NCBI GenBank assembly: GCA_017619275.1
Contig: JAFZSR010000016.1
Span: forward strand, 1 to 64,000
DNA from: Prevotella sp.
GTDB lineage: Bacteria; Bacteroidota; Bacteroidia; Bacteroidales; Bacteroidaceae
DNA: 64,000 bases
Direction: 5' to 3'
A program made the translations under genes and the position numbers. A model generated the notes under the pieces. It did not search any database, had not been told where the DNA came from, and saw only the letters and a list, made by a program, of their open reading frames with translations. Below are positions 24,586 through 33,482 of this stretch, one piece after another. The stretch's first letter is position 1; the number at the start of each line of letters is the position of its first letter.

Positions 24586-26103
24586 TCAAAGTTTTACTGC
24601 TTTCTTTGCTGGCTTGCTCTCGTTGTGTAAGCGGTTGAGGGCGGTGACCACATAGGTGCATTGGTTTGTGCCATCGGCGTAGGGCAGCTTCAAGAACGTT
24701 TGCTGCGTGATGGCCACGATGTGTGAGGCATCGTCAAGGTTCTGCTGCTCTCCCTTTTCAAAGCGGTACACCACATAGCTGGTGGCCATGTCGTCCCACT
24801 TCTTCCCCTTGGGGGCCGTCCAGAAGAGCACGTAGCCGTCGGGCATCCAGATGGGCTTCAGCTTGCGGGGCTTGGCGGGTGCCTTCTTGTCGATGAAGGG
24901 CATCAGGGGCTGCAGGGCGGGAGTGCGCCAGTAATATTGGCGCAGCATAGTGGCGTAGTTGCCGGGATTGTCGACGGCGGCTTTGGCATACCACAGCACG
25001 GTGCCCTTCACGGCGGGCAGCTGCTGGTGCAGCTGGTGCTTGGCAGCCTGCTGGTGCTGAGAAGGGTTCTGCGGGTCGGCGTTCTTCACGGTGCGCTCGA
25101 TGTCCTCGCCGATGAAGAGGGGCCTGTTTGAGGCATACTGTGCCCACCAGCGGATGAGCGTGTCGTAGTCGGCGGCCTTGTTGCCAATCTCCCAGTAGAT
25201 TTGTGGCACGCAGTAGTCGAGCCATCCGTTGTTCACCCAAAGCAGAATGTCGGCGTAAAGGTCATCGTAGTTCTGTAGTCCGTTGGTCGCGCTGCCTATA
25301 TCAGCGCTTTTCTTGTTGCGATAGATGCCGAAGGGCGAGATGCCCACCTTCACCCAGGGCTTGGTGGCATGTACGGTTTCGTAGAACTGGCGTATGAAGA
25401 GGTTCACGTTGTGGCGTCGCCAGTCGGCGCGGTTGCTGAATCCGTTGGGGTATTGCTGGTACTGCAGGTCGTCGGGGATGGGAACGCCGGCCACGGGGTA
25501 GGGGTAGAAGTAGTCGTCCATATGGATGCCGTCGATGTCGTAGCGGCTCACGATGTCGCGCGCTACTTGGCAGATGTAGTCGCGGTTCTCGGCGATGCCG
25601 GGGTTCAGAATCTTTTGTCCGTCGTAGTCGAAGCACCACTCTGGATGGCGCACCACTACATGGTTCACCGACAGCGAGGTGGTGCCCTTGGTTTTGGCGC
25701 GATAGGGGTTGATCCAGGCGTGCAGCTCCATCTGGCGGGCGTGGCATTGGTCAATCATCCACTGCAGCGGGTCCCAATAGGGCGAGGGGGCTTTGCCCTG
25801 CTGCCCGGTGAGGAAGCGGCTCCATGGCTCCAGGTCGCTGGGGTAGAGGGCGTCGCATTCGGGGCGCACTTGGAAGATGATGGCGTTCACGCCCATGAGT
25901 TGCAGCTCGTCGAGCTGCTGGGCAAGTGTCTGCTGCATCTTCTCGGTGCTGAGGCCTTGGAACTGTCCGTTCACGCATTGTATCCATGCTCCGCGAAACT
26001 CGCGCTTCTGCGCCACTGCGGGGATAAATGACAAATGACAAATGATGAATGCGAAGGCTATCACCTTCATCCACGTTGTTAACCCTTTTCTTGTCTGTAT
26101 CAT
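24586..26103 (-). CDS. GHL10 (DUF187) family secreted glycoside hydrolase
   Basis: The 505-residue protein has a signal peptide, then the family start FRGAWIQCVNGQFQG. The TIM-barrel follows with LQLMGVNAIIFQVRPECDAL, MELHAWINPYRAK, YDIDGIHMDDYFYPYPV (acidic active-site strand) and WVKVGISPFGIYRN. The C-terminal 100 residues look like a fibronectin-type module. E. coli DigH of this group cuts denuded peptidoglycan glycan strands, so a cell-wall role is possible. The start could be 26103 or the ATG at 26070 (MKVIAFAFIICHLSFIPAVA). The hydrophobic core of the signal is encoded by an ACAAATG repeat. Confidence 0.85.
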   Translation of the reverse strand: MIQTRKGLTTWMKVIAFAFIICHLSFIPAVAQKREFRGAWIQCVNGQFQGLSTEKMQQTLAQQLDELQLMGVNAIIFQVRPECDALYPSDLEPWSRFLTGQQGKAPSPYWDPLQWMIDQCHARQMELHAWINPYRAKTKGTTSLSVNHVVVRHPEWCFDYDGQKILNPGIAENRDYICQVARDIVSRYDIDGIHMDDYFYPYPVAGVPIPDDLQYQQYPNGFSNRADWRRHNVNLFIRQFYETVHATKPWVKVGISPFGIYRNKKSADIGSATNGLQNYDDLYADILLWVNNGWLDYCVPQIYWEIGNKAADYDTLIRWWAQYASNRPLFIGEDIERTVKNADPQNPSQHQQAAKHQLHQQLPAVKGTVLWYAKAAVDNPGNYATMLRQYYWRTPALQPLMPFIDKKAPAKPRKLKPIWMPDGYVLFWTAPKGKKWDDMATSYVVYRFEKGEQQNLDDASHIVAITQQTFLKLPYADGTNQCTYVVTALNRLHNESKPAKKAVKL

Positions 26104-26141
26104 CCGATAAATCCGTTTTTAGTTCAATAGGAAGTGGTGTG

Positions 26142-26762
26142 TCATTTCAGGTAATCGTAGATCTCCTTCGTCCAGTCCTCGCCGTTCTTGGGGCAGAAAG
26201 TGCGCATGCCTATCTGGCTGGCCACGGCCACGTTGCGTGGGCCGTCGTCAACGAAGAGGCACTCGTGGGGGAAAGTCTTTTCGGCCATGAGTACTTGGCG
26301 GAAAAAAAGGTCGTTGGGTTTCATCACCTTCAGACGGTAACTCATGTAGAGGGCGTCGAGGTAGTGTTCAAGTGAATGGCCCTCGCCGTCGAACTCGTCG
26401 GAGAGGATGAACGACATCATGTAGGGGTTGGTGTTCGAGAGCAGCACCAGGCGATAGCCCTCGCTGCGCAGTTGCTTCAGGACTTGCAGGTTGCGGCGGG
26501 GAATGTCGCCGCAGTAGCCCAGCCAAGCGTGACGGCACTCGTCGTAGCTCACTTCGCGTCCCACCAGTCGGCTTATCTCGGTTCTGAACTCCTCGGCTGT
26601 GATCTGCCCTTCCTCTAACTGGCCGAAGATGCCGCCCTGCGTGTAGGGGTCGAGGCGCTGCGCTGCGTCGGCCAGTCCCAGAGCTTGGAAGCGGCGCACG
26701 GCCTCGTCGTGGTCGATGGTGATGATGACACCACCCATGTCGAATATAATTGTTTTTATCAT
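26142..26762 (-). CDS. HAD-superfamily phosphatase (YihX-like)
   Basis: The 206-residue protein has HAD motif I as IIFDMGGVI (residues 5-13). The usual second aspartate is replaced by Gly, as seen in the YihX glucose-1-phosphate phosphatase branch. Motif II is VLLSNTN near residue 110, motif III the lysine in KVMKPND, and motif IV FVDDGPRNV. The insert between motif I and II is helical (C1 cap). The substrate is unknown, with a sugar phosphate likely. It lies 6 nt after smpB and probably shares its transcript. Confidence 0.85.
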   Translation of the reverse strand: MIKTIIFDMGGVIITIDHDEAVRRFQALGLADAAQRLDPYTQGGIFGQLEEGQITAEEFRTEISRLVGREVSYDECRHAWLGYCGDIPRRNLQVLKQLRSEGYRLVLLSNTNPYMMSFILSDEFDGEGHSLEHYLDALYMSYRLKVMKPNDLFFRQVLMAEKTFPHECLFVDDGPRNVAVASQIGMRTFCPKNGEDWTKEIYDYLK

Positions 26763-26768
26763 TTGCGT

Positions 26769-27248
26769 TCAATAGTGCTTGATGGCGCGGTCCATTTCGC
26801 GCCGGTCTTCCTTCTCCTTCAGCGTCTGCCGTTTGTCGAAGGCTTTCTTTCCCTTGCACAGGGCGATGTCGACCTTGGCCCTGCCTTTGTCGTCGATGAA
26901 GATGAGGGTGGGCACGATGGTGTAGCCCGTTTGCTTGGTGGCGCTCTCCAGTCGGTTGATTTCGCGGCGAGTGAGCAGCAGCTTGCGGTCGCGCTTCTGC
27001 TCGTGGTTGTTGTACGAGCCGTAGAAATAGGGACTCACCGACATACCCTTCACCCACAGCTCGCCTCGGATGATGGTGCAGTAGGTGTCGACGAGCGACG
27101 CCTTGCCAGCACGTATCGACTTGATCTCGGTGCCGGTGAGCACGATGCCGGCGGTGAACTCCTCGATGAAGAAGTATTCAAATGCCGCCTTGCGGTTCTT
27201 TATCTGTACGGGACTCTTCTTGCGTAGTTCCTGTTCTTGTTTGTTCAT
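26769..27248 (-). CDS. smpB: SsrA-binding protein SmpB
   Basis: Partner of tmRNA in ribosome rescue. The 159-residue protein has the OB-like core: [40 protein letters not shown] and [21 protein letters not shown] and [20 protein letters not shown] segments follow. The C-terminal tail [16 protein letters not shown] places the basic helix in the mRNA channel. The ssrA RNA gene itself is not seen nearby. Confidence 0.96.
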   Translation of the reverse strand: MNKQEQELRKKSPVQIKNRKAAFEYFFIEEFTAGIVLTGTEIKSIRAGKASLVDTYCTIIRGELWVKGMSVSPYFYGSYNNHEQKRDRKLLLTRREINRLESATKQTGYTIVPTLIFIDDKGRAKVDIALCKGKKAFDKRQTLKEKEDRREMDRAIKHY

Positions 27249-27303
27249 TGCTTTCCCTTATGTTAGGGAGATGGGGGATGGAGTGGGGGACTCCAACCCT
27301 GGG

Positions 27304-27810
27304 TTATACAATTGTGGCGAATTGCTCGATGTGCTCGTCGATGTAGCGTGCCACCTGCTCGGTGAGTTCTTCCTCGTTCTCCACGAACCAGTCGTCGTAG
27401 TCGTCGAACTGCGGGAATCGCTCGAAGAGGGCCATGAACTCCTCGTCTGTGCAGTCGCGCTCCAGCTCTTCGCGGTTTTCGAGCCACAGCGTGTGCAGCT
27501 CATAGATTCTCTTGCCCAGTTCGCGCATGCCCCACATCTTGTTCAGTGCCTTGGCAAAGGGGTTTTTGAAGATGAAGGGGCCGTAGCCGTTGTGGATGAG
27601 CTGCACAAATCCGCCACTGCACACCTCGGTATGAAGCGTGTCCCAGCAGAGCAGCGTCATCTGGTCGGCATTCAACTCGGCCAATGTTTCAGGGGTGGGT
27701 TCGCCGCCGATGGCATTGCGCAGTGCATCGATAAACACCTGCACGAAGGCATCCATGCCCTCCAATGCGGCCTGGCTCAGGTCTTGGTCTTTAAGAGTTA
27801 TCTGTTTCAT
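27304..27810 (-). CDS. DMP19/DUF4375-family protein
   Basis: The 168-residue protein contains CWDTLHTEVCSGGFVQLIHN and GYGPFIFKNPFAKAL, which match the DMP19-like pattern (VxNGGFxQFxxN). The C-terminal half is very acidic (FPQFDDYDDWFVENEEELTE). The family includes a Neisseria DNA-mimic protein, but no function is established here. The ATG at 27810 is preceded at only 6 nt by TACTTTTG (27817-27824), so the transcript is probably leaderless. smpB follows after 55 nt. Confidence 0.75.
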   Translation of the reverse strand: MKQITLKDQDLSQAALEGMDAFVQVFIDALRNAIGGEPTPETLAELNADQMTLLCWDTLHTEVCSGGFVQLIHNGYGPFIFKNPFAKALNKMWGMRELGKRIYELHTLWLENREELERDCTDEEFMALFERFPQFDDYDDWFVENEEELTEQVARYIDEHIEQFATIV

Positions 27811-27816
27811 CGCGTG

Positions 27817-27824
27817 CAAAAGTA
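27817..27824 (-). promoter_or_regulatory. -7 box of the DUF4375 gene
   Basis: TACTTTTG on the minus strand, with CACGCG between it and the ATG. Transcription would start at or within a few nt of the start codon. Confidence 0.6.
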
Positions 27825-27885
27825 CAAAAATAAATTCATTTGCGCAAGCAAATGCCCTTTTTTTGCGCTGTCGTGGCAATAATGG

Positions 27886-27925
27886 GAGATACAAAAAGAA
27901 AAATGCGTTTTTCTTTTTGTATCTC
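27886..27925. repeat. perfect 18-bp palindrome at the DUF2851 promoter
   Basis: GAGATACAAAAAGAAAAA (27886-27903), loop TGCG, and its exact complement at 27908-27925. The right arm contains the presumed -33 TTTG (27916-27919) of the promoter whose -7 box TAACTTTG is at 27938-27945. Confidence 0.9.
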
Positions 27926-27945
27926 TCACTAATTTCGTAACTTTG
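27916..27945 (+). promoter_or_regulatory. promoter of the DUF2851-dprA-queH operon
   Basis: TTTG (27916-27919), 18 nt, TAACTTTG (27938-27945). The leader to the ATG at 27985 would be about 33 nt. The -33 element lies in a perfect palindrome. Confidence 0.65.
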
Positions 27946-27984
27946 CAGCCAACTCTAAAGACAAAGAAAAACAATCATTGCTGC

Positions 27985-29280
27985 ATGGAACAATTGCTGC
28001 ACTATGTGTGGAAACACAAGATGCTGCCCCTGACACCCCTCGCCACTACCGACGGCCGCGAGGTGGAGGTGATTGACCCGGGACTGCACAACCGCAACGC
28101 GGGGCCCGACTTCTTCAACGCCAAGGTGCGCATCGGTGGCACGCTGTGGGTGGGCAATGTTGAGCTGCACCTGCGGTCGGCCGACTGGTATGCCCATGGT
28201 CACGACCGCGACCCACATTATAATAATGTGGTGCTGCACGTGGTGAGCCAGGCCGATGCCGAGGTGCTGACAGAGGACGGCAAATACCTGCCGCAGATGG
28301 AACTTCAGGTGCCACTGCAGGTAAAAGAGCACTACGAGGAACTGCTCCATGCCGACCGCTATCCACCCTGCTACAAGGTGGTGGGCCAGTTGAGCTCGCT
28401 TTTGGTGCACTCGTGGATGGCTGCCCTGCAGACCGAGCGCCTGGAGCAGAAGACGCAAGCCATCGCCCGTCGTGCCGAGCTGGCGCAAGGCTCGTGGGAA
28501 GATGCTTTCTTCCAGACACTGGCCCGCAACTATGGCTTTGGCATCAATGGCGAAGCATTCGAGCAATGGGCGCAGGGAATCCCCCTGAACGCCGTGGGCA
28601 AGCATCGCGACGACCTTTTCCAAGTGGAGGCTTTCTTCATGGGACAGGCAGGTCTGCTCACCCCCGGAAGTATTCCCCAGCGCCACCGCGACGATGCCTT
28701 GCAAGAGGGCTACTTCACCCGACTGCGCAACGAATATCTCTACCTGCAGCACAAGTTCCAGCTGCAGCCCATGGACTATGCCGCATGGCGATTCCTGAGA
28801 CTCCGTCCGCAGAATTTCCCCCACATCCGCATCGCACAGATGGCCACGCTCTACCATGAGCGACGGCTCGGTTTGAGCACTCTGCTGGAGTGTCAGAGCG
28901 TGGAGCAGCTGAGACAGCTGATGGCTACGCACGTTACTCCCTACTGGGAGACGCACTACGGCTTTGGTGCCGAGAGCGCGAAGAGCGGCAAGTGGCTCAG
29001 CAAGGCATCGGCCGACCTGCTCATCATCAACACCGCCATCCCCATGCTCTTCGCCGTGGGGCGCCATCGCCACAACGAAGATTTGTGCGATCGAGCCTTC
29101 GACCTGCTGGAGCAGATGAAGGCCGAACGAAACCACATTATCACCATGTGGCAGGAGTGTGGACTGCCCGTGAAGACCGCCGGCGACTCGCAAGCACTCA
29201 TCCAGCTAAAGCGCGAATACTGCGACCGAAAAGAATGCCTTCGCTGTCGCTTTGGGTACGAATACCTACGAATAAAATGA
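27985..29280 (+). CDS. DUF2851 family protein
   Basis: The 431-residue cytosolic protein begins MEQLLHYVWKHKMLPL and has GREVEVIDPGLHNRNAGPDF and VGNVELHLRSADWYAHGHDR, hallmarks of DUF2851, a common Bacteroidetes family of unknown function with a nuclease-like beginning. The C-terminus has a CDRKECLRCRFGYEYL cysteine cluster that could bind metal. The start at 27985 is chosen because the upstream part of the frame overlaps the promoter. It overlaps the thioesterase gene by ATGA and leads a likely operon with dprA and queH. Confidence 0.85.
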   Translation: MEQLLHYVWKHKMLPLTPLATTDGREVEVIDPGLHNRNAGPDFFNAKVRIGGTLWVGNVELHLRSADWYAHGHDRDPHYNNVVLHVVSQADAEVLTEDGKYLPQMELQVPLQVKEHYEELLHADRYPPCYKVVGQLSSLLVHSWMAALQTERLEQKTQAIARRAELAQGSWEDAFFQTLARNYGFGINGEAFEQWAQGIPLNAVGKHRDDLFQVEAFFMGQAGLLTPGSIPQRHRDDALQEGYFTRLRNEYLYLQHKFQLQPMDYAAWRFLRLRPQNFPHIRIAQMATLYHERRLGLSTLLECQSVEQLRQLMATHVTPYWETHYGFGAESAKSGKWLSKASADLLIINTAIPMLFAVGRHRHNEDLCDRAFDLLEQMKAERNHIITMWQECGLPVKTAGDSQALIQLKREYCDRKECLRCRFGYEYLRIK

Positions 29281-29693
29281 AAACAACAATGAAATACTAC
29301 TTTGAAACCCGCATGGAGGTGCGCGACTACGAATGCGACATCGAGGGCATCGTGAATAATGCGCAGTACATCCATTATTGTGAGCACACGCGCCACCTAT
29401 TTCTGAAGGAGTGCGGACTGAGCTTTGCCGAGATGCACCGCAAAGGCGTAGATGCCGTTGTCGCCCGCATGCAGCTGCAGTATAAGGTGCCCTTGTGCCC
29501 CGACGATGAGATCATCTCGCGTCTGCGACTGGAGAAGGAGGGCATTAAATATGTGTTTTTTCAGGACATCTATCGCGCAGCCGACGAGCAATTGTGCTTC
29601 CGAGGGAAGATTGAGCTGGTTTGCTTGGTGAACGGAAGGCTGGGGCGCAGCGAGGACTATGACCGTGCCTTTGAGCGGTTCTTTGAACAATGA
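29277..29693 (+). CDS. acyl-CoA thioesterase, 4HBT hotdog family
   Basis: The 138-residue single-hotdog protein reads VRDYECDIEGIVNNAQYIHY and EHTRHLFLKECG, the YbgC/4HBT pattern with an Asp/Asn region near residue 19-24. The enzyme should hydrolyse acyl-CoA esters in the cytosol; substrate unknown. The ATG at 29277 overlaps the previous stop. A second ATG at 29289 would give a protein four residues shorter. Confidence 0.85.
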   Translation: MKTTMKYYFETRMEVRDYECDIEGIVNNAQYIHYCEHTRHLFLKECGLSFAEMHRKGVDAVVARMQLQYKVPLCPDDEIISRLRLEKEGIKYVFFQDIYRAADEQLCFRGKIELVCLVNGRLGRSEDYDRAFERFFEQ

Positions 29694-29703
29694 ACATTGC
29701 AAT

Positions 29704-30831
29704 ATGCAAGAGCAAGACATACTATATACCATCGCACTGACCCGCATGACGGGTTTCAACTTCGCCACCGCCCTGCGCCTTTATCAGGAGCTGGGCAGCG
29801 GGCAGGCTGTATGGGAGCATCGTAACGACATAAAGGACGTGTTGCCCGAGTGCACCGACCGCTTGGCGGCAAGTCTGAAAGACTGGAGCCTGGCCTTGGC
29901 GCGCGCCGAGCAGGAGATGATCTTCATCGAGAAGCACCATCTGCAGGTGCTCTGCTATGGCGACAGCCGCTATCCGCAGCGACTGGCCGAATGTGCCGAC
30001 GCTCCCATCGTGCTCTACTATCTGGGCACCGCCGACCTGAACTGTCCACGCATTATCAACATTGTGGGCACCCGCCATTGCACGGCCTACGGTCAGGACT
30101 TGGTGCGCCATTTTGTTGCCGACCTGCGCCAGCTGTGCCCCCAGGTGCTCATCGTGAGCGGTCTGGCATACGGCATCGACATCAATGCCCATCGCCAAGC
30201 GCTGCAACAGGGACTGGAAACGGTGGGCGTGCTGGCCCACGGACTCGACGAACTCTATCCGCCCCGCCATCGCGACACGGCCAAGCAGATGCTCACCCAG
30301 GGCGGACTGCTCACGGAGTATATGTCGGAGACCAATGCCGACAAGGCCAACTTTGTGCGAAGAAACCGCATCGTAGCCGGTATGTGCGATGCCACCATTT
30401 TGGTAGAGAGTGCTGCAAAAGGCGGTGGACTCATCACCGCCGGCATCGCTCAGGACTACAACCGCGCCGTATTCGCCTTCCCTGGGGCGGTGGGTGCTCC
30501 CTATAGCGAAGGCTGCAACCATCTCATCCGCGACAATGGCGCCGCCCTCATCACCTCGGCGGCCGACATGGTCAACTTCATGGGTTGGCAAAACGATGCC
30601 CAACTGCAGCAAGCTAAGAATGAGGGCATTGAGCGCAGCTGTTTCCCCGAACTGAACGAAGAAGAACAGCTCGTGGTGAACGCGCTGCAAGCCACGGGCG
30701 ACGTGCAGCAGAGCGTGCTCGCCGTGAAGACCAACATCCCCATCGGTAGGCTCACCGCCCTGCTCTTCCAACTGGAGATGAAGGGCGTGGTGCGTCCGCT
30801 GGCCGGAGGCAACTACCACCTTTTGAAGTGA
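29704..30831 (+). CDS. dprA: DNA-processing protein DprA
   Basis: Binds incoming single-stranded DNA during natural transformation and loads RecA. In the 375-residue protein the Rossmann domain carries [65 protein letters not shown] and VFAFPGAVGAPYSEGCNHLI. A C-terminal winged-helix-like DML1 domain follows (VVNALQATGDVQQSVLAVKT). The start at 29704 lies 10 nt after the thioesterase stop. Confidence 0.95.
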   Translation: MQEQDILYTIALTRMTGFNFATALRLYQELGSGQAVWEHRNDIKDVLPECTDRLAASLKDWSLALARAEQEMIFIEKHHLQVLCYGDSRYPQRLAECADAPIVLYYLGTADLNCPRIINIVGTRHCTAYGQDLVRHFVADLRQLCPQVLIVSGLAYGIDINAHRQALQQGLETVGVLAHGLDELYPPRHRDTAKQMLTQGGLLTEYMSETNADKANFVRRNRIVAGMCDATILVESAAKGGGLITAGIAQDYNRAVFAFPGAVGAPYSEGCNHLIRDNGAALITSAADMVNFMGWQNDAQLQQAKNEGIERSCFPELNEEEQLVVNALQATGDVQQSVLAVKTNIPIGRLTALLFQLEMKGVVRPLAGGNYHLLK

Positions 30832-30841
30832 AAGAAAGAGA

Positions 30842-31453
30842 ATGGTGAAAAAGAAGACTCCTGCCATCCTATTGCCCGAAGAAGGGTGCCACGAGGTGTT
30901 GCTGCATGCCTGCTGCGCCCCGTGCAGCAGTGCCATTGTGGAATGGATGCTGCAAAACGACGTCAAGCCAACCATCTACTATTTCAACCCCAATATCTGG
31001 CCGCGTCAGGAATATGACATCCGAAAGGACGAGAGCAAGCGTCATGCTGAGAGTCTGGGATTGACGTGGATTGACGGTGACTACGACCACGACGTTTGGC
31101 TACAGGCGGTGAGCGGACTGGAACATGAACCGGAGCGCGGCAATCGCTGCCAGCAGTGCTTTAATTTGAGACTCACTGCTGCCGCCCAGCAGGCCCAGCG
31201 GATGAACCTGCGTTATTTCGCCACCACCTTGGCATCGTCGCGATGGAAGAGCTTGGAGCAAATCAATGCTGCCGGGCTGCTGGCGCAGCAAACAGTGGAG
31301 GGAACCTGCTTTTGGGCACAGAACTGGCGAAAGGGTACGCTCACCGAGCGACGAGCACAGCTGTTGCGCCAATATGGCTTCTACAATCAGCAATATTGTG
31401 GCTGCGAATTCAGTTTCCAAAACATAAAAAAACAAAAATCGTTGGTAGATTGA
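30842..31453 (+). CDS. queH: epoxyqueuosine reductase QueH
   Basis: Final step of queuosine tRNA modification, reducing epoxyqueuosine; the non-cobalamin QueH type (DUF208). The 203-residue protein has the cysteine motifs LHACCAPCSSA (near 20-30), GNRCQQCFNLRL (near 100-110) and YNQQYCGCEFS at the C-terminus. These are the cysteines expected to bind a metal and Fe-S cluster. It starts 11 nt after dprA, in the same operon. Confidence 0.93.
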   Translation: MVKKKTPAILLPEEGCHEVLLHACCAPCSSAIVEWMLQNDVKPTIYYFNPNIWPRQEYDIRKDESKRHAESLGLTWIDGDYDHDVWLQAVSGLEHEPERGNRCQQCFNLRLTAAAQQAQRMNLRYFATTLASSRWKSLEQINAAGLLAQQTVEGTCFWAQNWRKGTLTERRAQLLRQYGFYNQQYCGCEFSFQNIKKQKSLVD

Positions 31454-31472
31454 AAAACTTCATGTATATTTG
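31442..31472 (+). promoter_or_regulatory. promoter of DUF4254-GT9-rubredoxin
   Basis: TTG (31442-31444), 20 nt, TATATTTG (31465-31472), overlapping the queH 3' end. The leader to the ATG at 31503 would be about 25 nt. Confidence 0.6.
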
Positions 31473-31502
31473 CATGTTGAAACAATAATCAAAGGAATCA
31501 TC

Positions 31503-32114
31503 ATGACATTTACTGAGCAAGCAAACCGCATCTTCAGGCAAGCCATCAGTGACTATCACCTGACGGACAATGTGGATACACCCATCCGCAACCCCTACGA
31601 ACGCAGTTCCATAGAGTACAGTCTCTACCTGAAGTGCTGGATCGACACCGTGCAGTGGCACTACGAGGACATTATCCGCGACCCCCACATCGAGCCATTG
31701 GCAGCTCTGGCCCTGAAGCGCCGCATCGACCGTTCGAACCAGGACCGTACCGACTTGGTGGAAGACATCGACAGCTACTTCCGTCAGCTCTACAGTGAGG
31801 TGAAGCCGCTGCCCGATGCCCGGCTCAACACCGAGAGTCCAGCGTGGGCCATCGACCGCCTCAGCATCCTTGCACTGAAGATTTGGCACATGCAGGAGCA
31901 GGCCGAGCGCACCGATGCCACCGATGAGCACCGGGCCAAGTGCAGTGCCAAGCTGGCAGTGCTGCAGGAGCAGCAGGTCGATCTTTCGCTGGCTATCGAC
32001 CAGTTGCTCGAAGACATTGAGGCTGGTCGCAAGTACATGAAGGTCTATCGTCAGATGAAGATGTATAACGACCCCGCCACCAATCCCGTGCTCTACAAAA
32101 AGGTTGAGAGTTAA
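31503..32114 (+). CDS. DUF4254 protein
   Basis: The 203-residue helical protein has NVDTPIRNPYERSSIEYSLY, CWIDTVQWHYEDIIRDPHIE and LALKRRIDRSNQDRTDLVED, which I recognise as DUF4254. This family is usually next to a heptosyltransferase-like GT9 gene, as it is here. The function is unknown, probably linked to lipid A-core or surface glycan assembly by context. It ends in YMKVYRQMKMYNDPATNPVL. Confidence 0.85.
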   Translation: MTFTEQANRIFRQAISDYHLTDNVDTPIRNPYERSSIEYSLYLKCWIDTVQWHYEDIIRDPHIEPLAALALKRRIDRSNQDRTDLVEDIDSYFRQLYSEVKPLPDARLNTESPAWAIDRLSILALKIWHMQEQAERTDATDEHRAKCSAKLAVLQEQQVDLSLAIDQLLEDIEAGRKYMKVYRQMKMYNDPATNPVLYKKVES

Positions 32115-32117
32115 ATC

Positions 32118-32200
32118 CCATCTACAGTCTATAGTCTAAAGTCTTTAGTATACAGTCTAAAGCCTAGAGTCTATAGTCTACAGTCGTTAACCTACAGTCG
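32118..32200 (+). repeat. TCTACAGTC-type 9-mer array
   Basis: About nine degenerate copies of TCTAYAGTC/TCTAAAGTC fill the gap between the DUF4254 and GT9 genes. The same repeat is at 8681-8740 in the infC-rpmI gap. Confidence 0.85.
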
Positions 32201-32202
32201 AA

Positions 32203-33276
32203 ATGAAGCAAAGGCAGCACATTCTTGTCATTCGTTTTTCTGCCCTGGGCGATGTAGCCATGGTGGTTCCTATTGTCTATTCCCTGGCCATGCAGTATCC
32301 CGATGTGCGCATCACCGTGCTCAGCCGTCCCTTTGCCCGTCAGTTTTTCTATGACCTGGCTCCCAACGTGAATTTCATGGCTGCCGACCTGAAGGGCGAA
32401 TACCATGGCGTGCGCGGGCTGAACACCCTCTATCGTCGGTTGGTGGCCAAGCAGTTCACCCATGTTGCCGACCTTCACAGCGTGTTGCGCTCCGAGTTCC
32501 TGCGTCTGCGTTTCAATATGGGTCGTTTCCGTGTGGAGCATATCAAGAAGCACCGCCGTCAGCGCCGCCAGCTGGTGTCGCGCAGTGCCCAGGACAGGGG
32601 CCCCCTGCCCACATCGTTCGAGAACTACCTCGACGTCTTCCGTCGACTGGGTTTCCCCATCGAGAAACCCACATTCACCTCGCTCTTCCCACCCGAGGGT
32701 GGCAACCTCAACCTGCTGCCCGCCGCCATAGGCCCCAAGCGCTCGTGGGAGCACTGGATAGGCATCGCCCCCTTTGCCGCTCACAAAGGAAAGGTCTATC
32801 CCCCCGAGCAGATGCAGCAGGTCATCGCCCTGCTATGTCAGCAGCATCCCCGCTGCCGCATCTTCTTCTTTGGTCGGGGACGTCAGGAGAGCCGTTACTT
32901 CCCCCTTTGGACCCAACAGATGCCCCAGTGCATCGAGGTGGGACCACATTTGGAGACGATGCATCAGGAGCTGATTCTGATGAGTCACCTCGACGTGATG
33001 CTGTCGATGGACTCGGCCAACCAGCATCTGGCGTCGCTCACTGCTACGCCCGTGGTCAGCATCTGGGGAGCCACGCATCCCCATGCCGGCTTCATGGGAT
33101 GGCAGCAAGACCCTGCCAATGCCATCGGCATCGACATGCCCTGCCGCCCCTGCAGCATCTATGGACAGAAACCCTGTCGCCGAGGCGACTACGCCTGTCT
33201 GACAGGCATCACCCCCGATATGATAGTAGAGAGAATCAACAGAGTATTAACCCCAAAACCAGACCAAAGCTCATGA
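32203..33276 (+). CDS. glycosyltransferase family 9 (heptosyltransferase-like)
   Basis: The 357-residue GT-B enzyme starts [20 protein letters not shown], the ADP-heptose transferase N-terminus. [15 protein letters not shown] and [14 protein letters not shown] segments complete the acceptor domain. The donor half has [20 protein letters not shown], then [20 protein letters not shown] and [16 protein letters not shown], the KDTLxxH-like region in variant form. It likely adds a sugar to LPS core. It overlaps the rubredoxin start by ATGA. Confidence 0.9.
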   Translation: MKQRQHILVIRFSALGDVAMVVPIVYSLAMQYPDVRITVLSRPFARQFFYDLAPNVNFMAADLKGEYHGVRGLNTLYRRLVAKQFTHVADLHSVLRSEFLRLRFNMGRFRVEHIKKHRRQRRQLVSRSAQDRGPLPTSFENYLDVFRRLGFPIEKPTFTSLFPPEGGNLNLLPAAIGPKRSWEHWIGIAPFAAHKGKVYPPEQMQQVIALLCQQHPRCRIFFFGRGRQESRYFPLWTQQMPQCIEVGPHLETMHQELILMSHLDVMLSMDSANQHLASLTATPVVSIWGATHPHAGFMGWQQDPANAIGIDMPCRPCSIYGQKPCRRGDYACLTGITPDMIVERINRVLTPKPDQSS

Positions 33277-33434
33277 AAAAGTATGTGTGCGACGTGTGCG
33301 GATACGTCTACGACCCCGAAGCTGGCGACCCCGACAGCGGCATCGCCCCCGGCACCCCCTTCGAAGACATTCCTGCCGACTGGGTATGCCCCATCTGCGG
33401 CGTGACGAAGGACGAATTCTCGCCCGAAGAGTAA
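33273..33434 (+). CDS. rubredoxin
   Basis: Small electron carrier with one Fe(Cys)4 site. The 53-residue protein shows both knuckles: [11 protein letters not shown] (residues 4-14) and [12 protein letters not shown] (residues 37-48), with FEDIPADW between. It starts inside the GT9 stop (ATGA). A strong terminator follows, so it ends the operon. The rubrerythrin at 46.2 kb is a possible partner. Confidence 0.95.
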   Translation: MKKYVCDVCGYVYDPEAGDPDSGIAPGTPFEDIPADWVCPICGVTKDEFSPEE

Positions 33435-33435
33435 A

Positions 33436-33479
33436 AAACAACGCTCCCGACCTCTTGCCAAGGCCGGGAGCGTTGTTTC
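33436..33479 (+). terminator. terminator after rubredoxin
   Basis: AAACAACGCTCCCG (33436-33449) pairs with CGGGAGCGTTGTTT (33465-33478). It lies between convergent genes and can serve both. Confidence 0.9.
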
Positions 33480-33482
33480 TGC

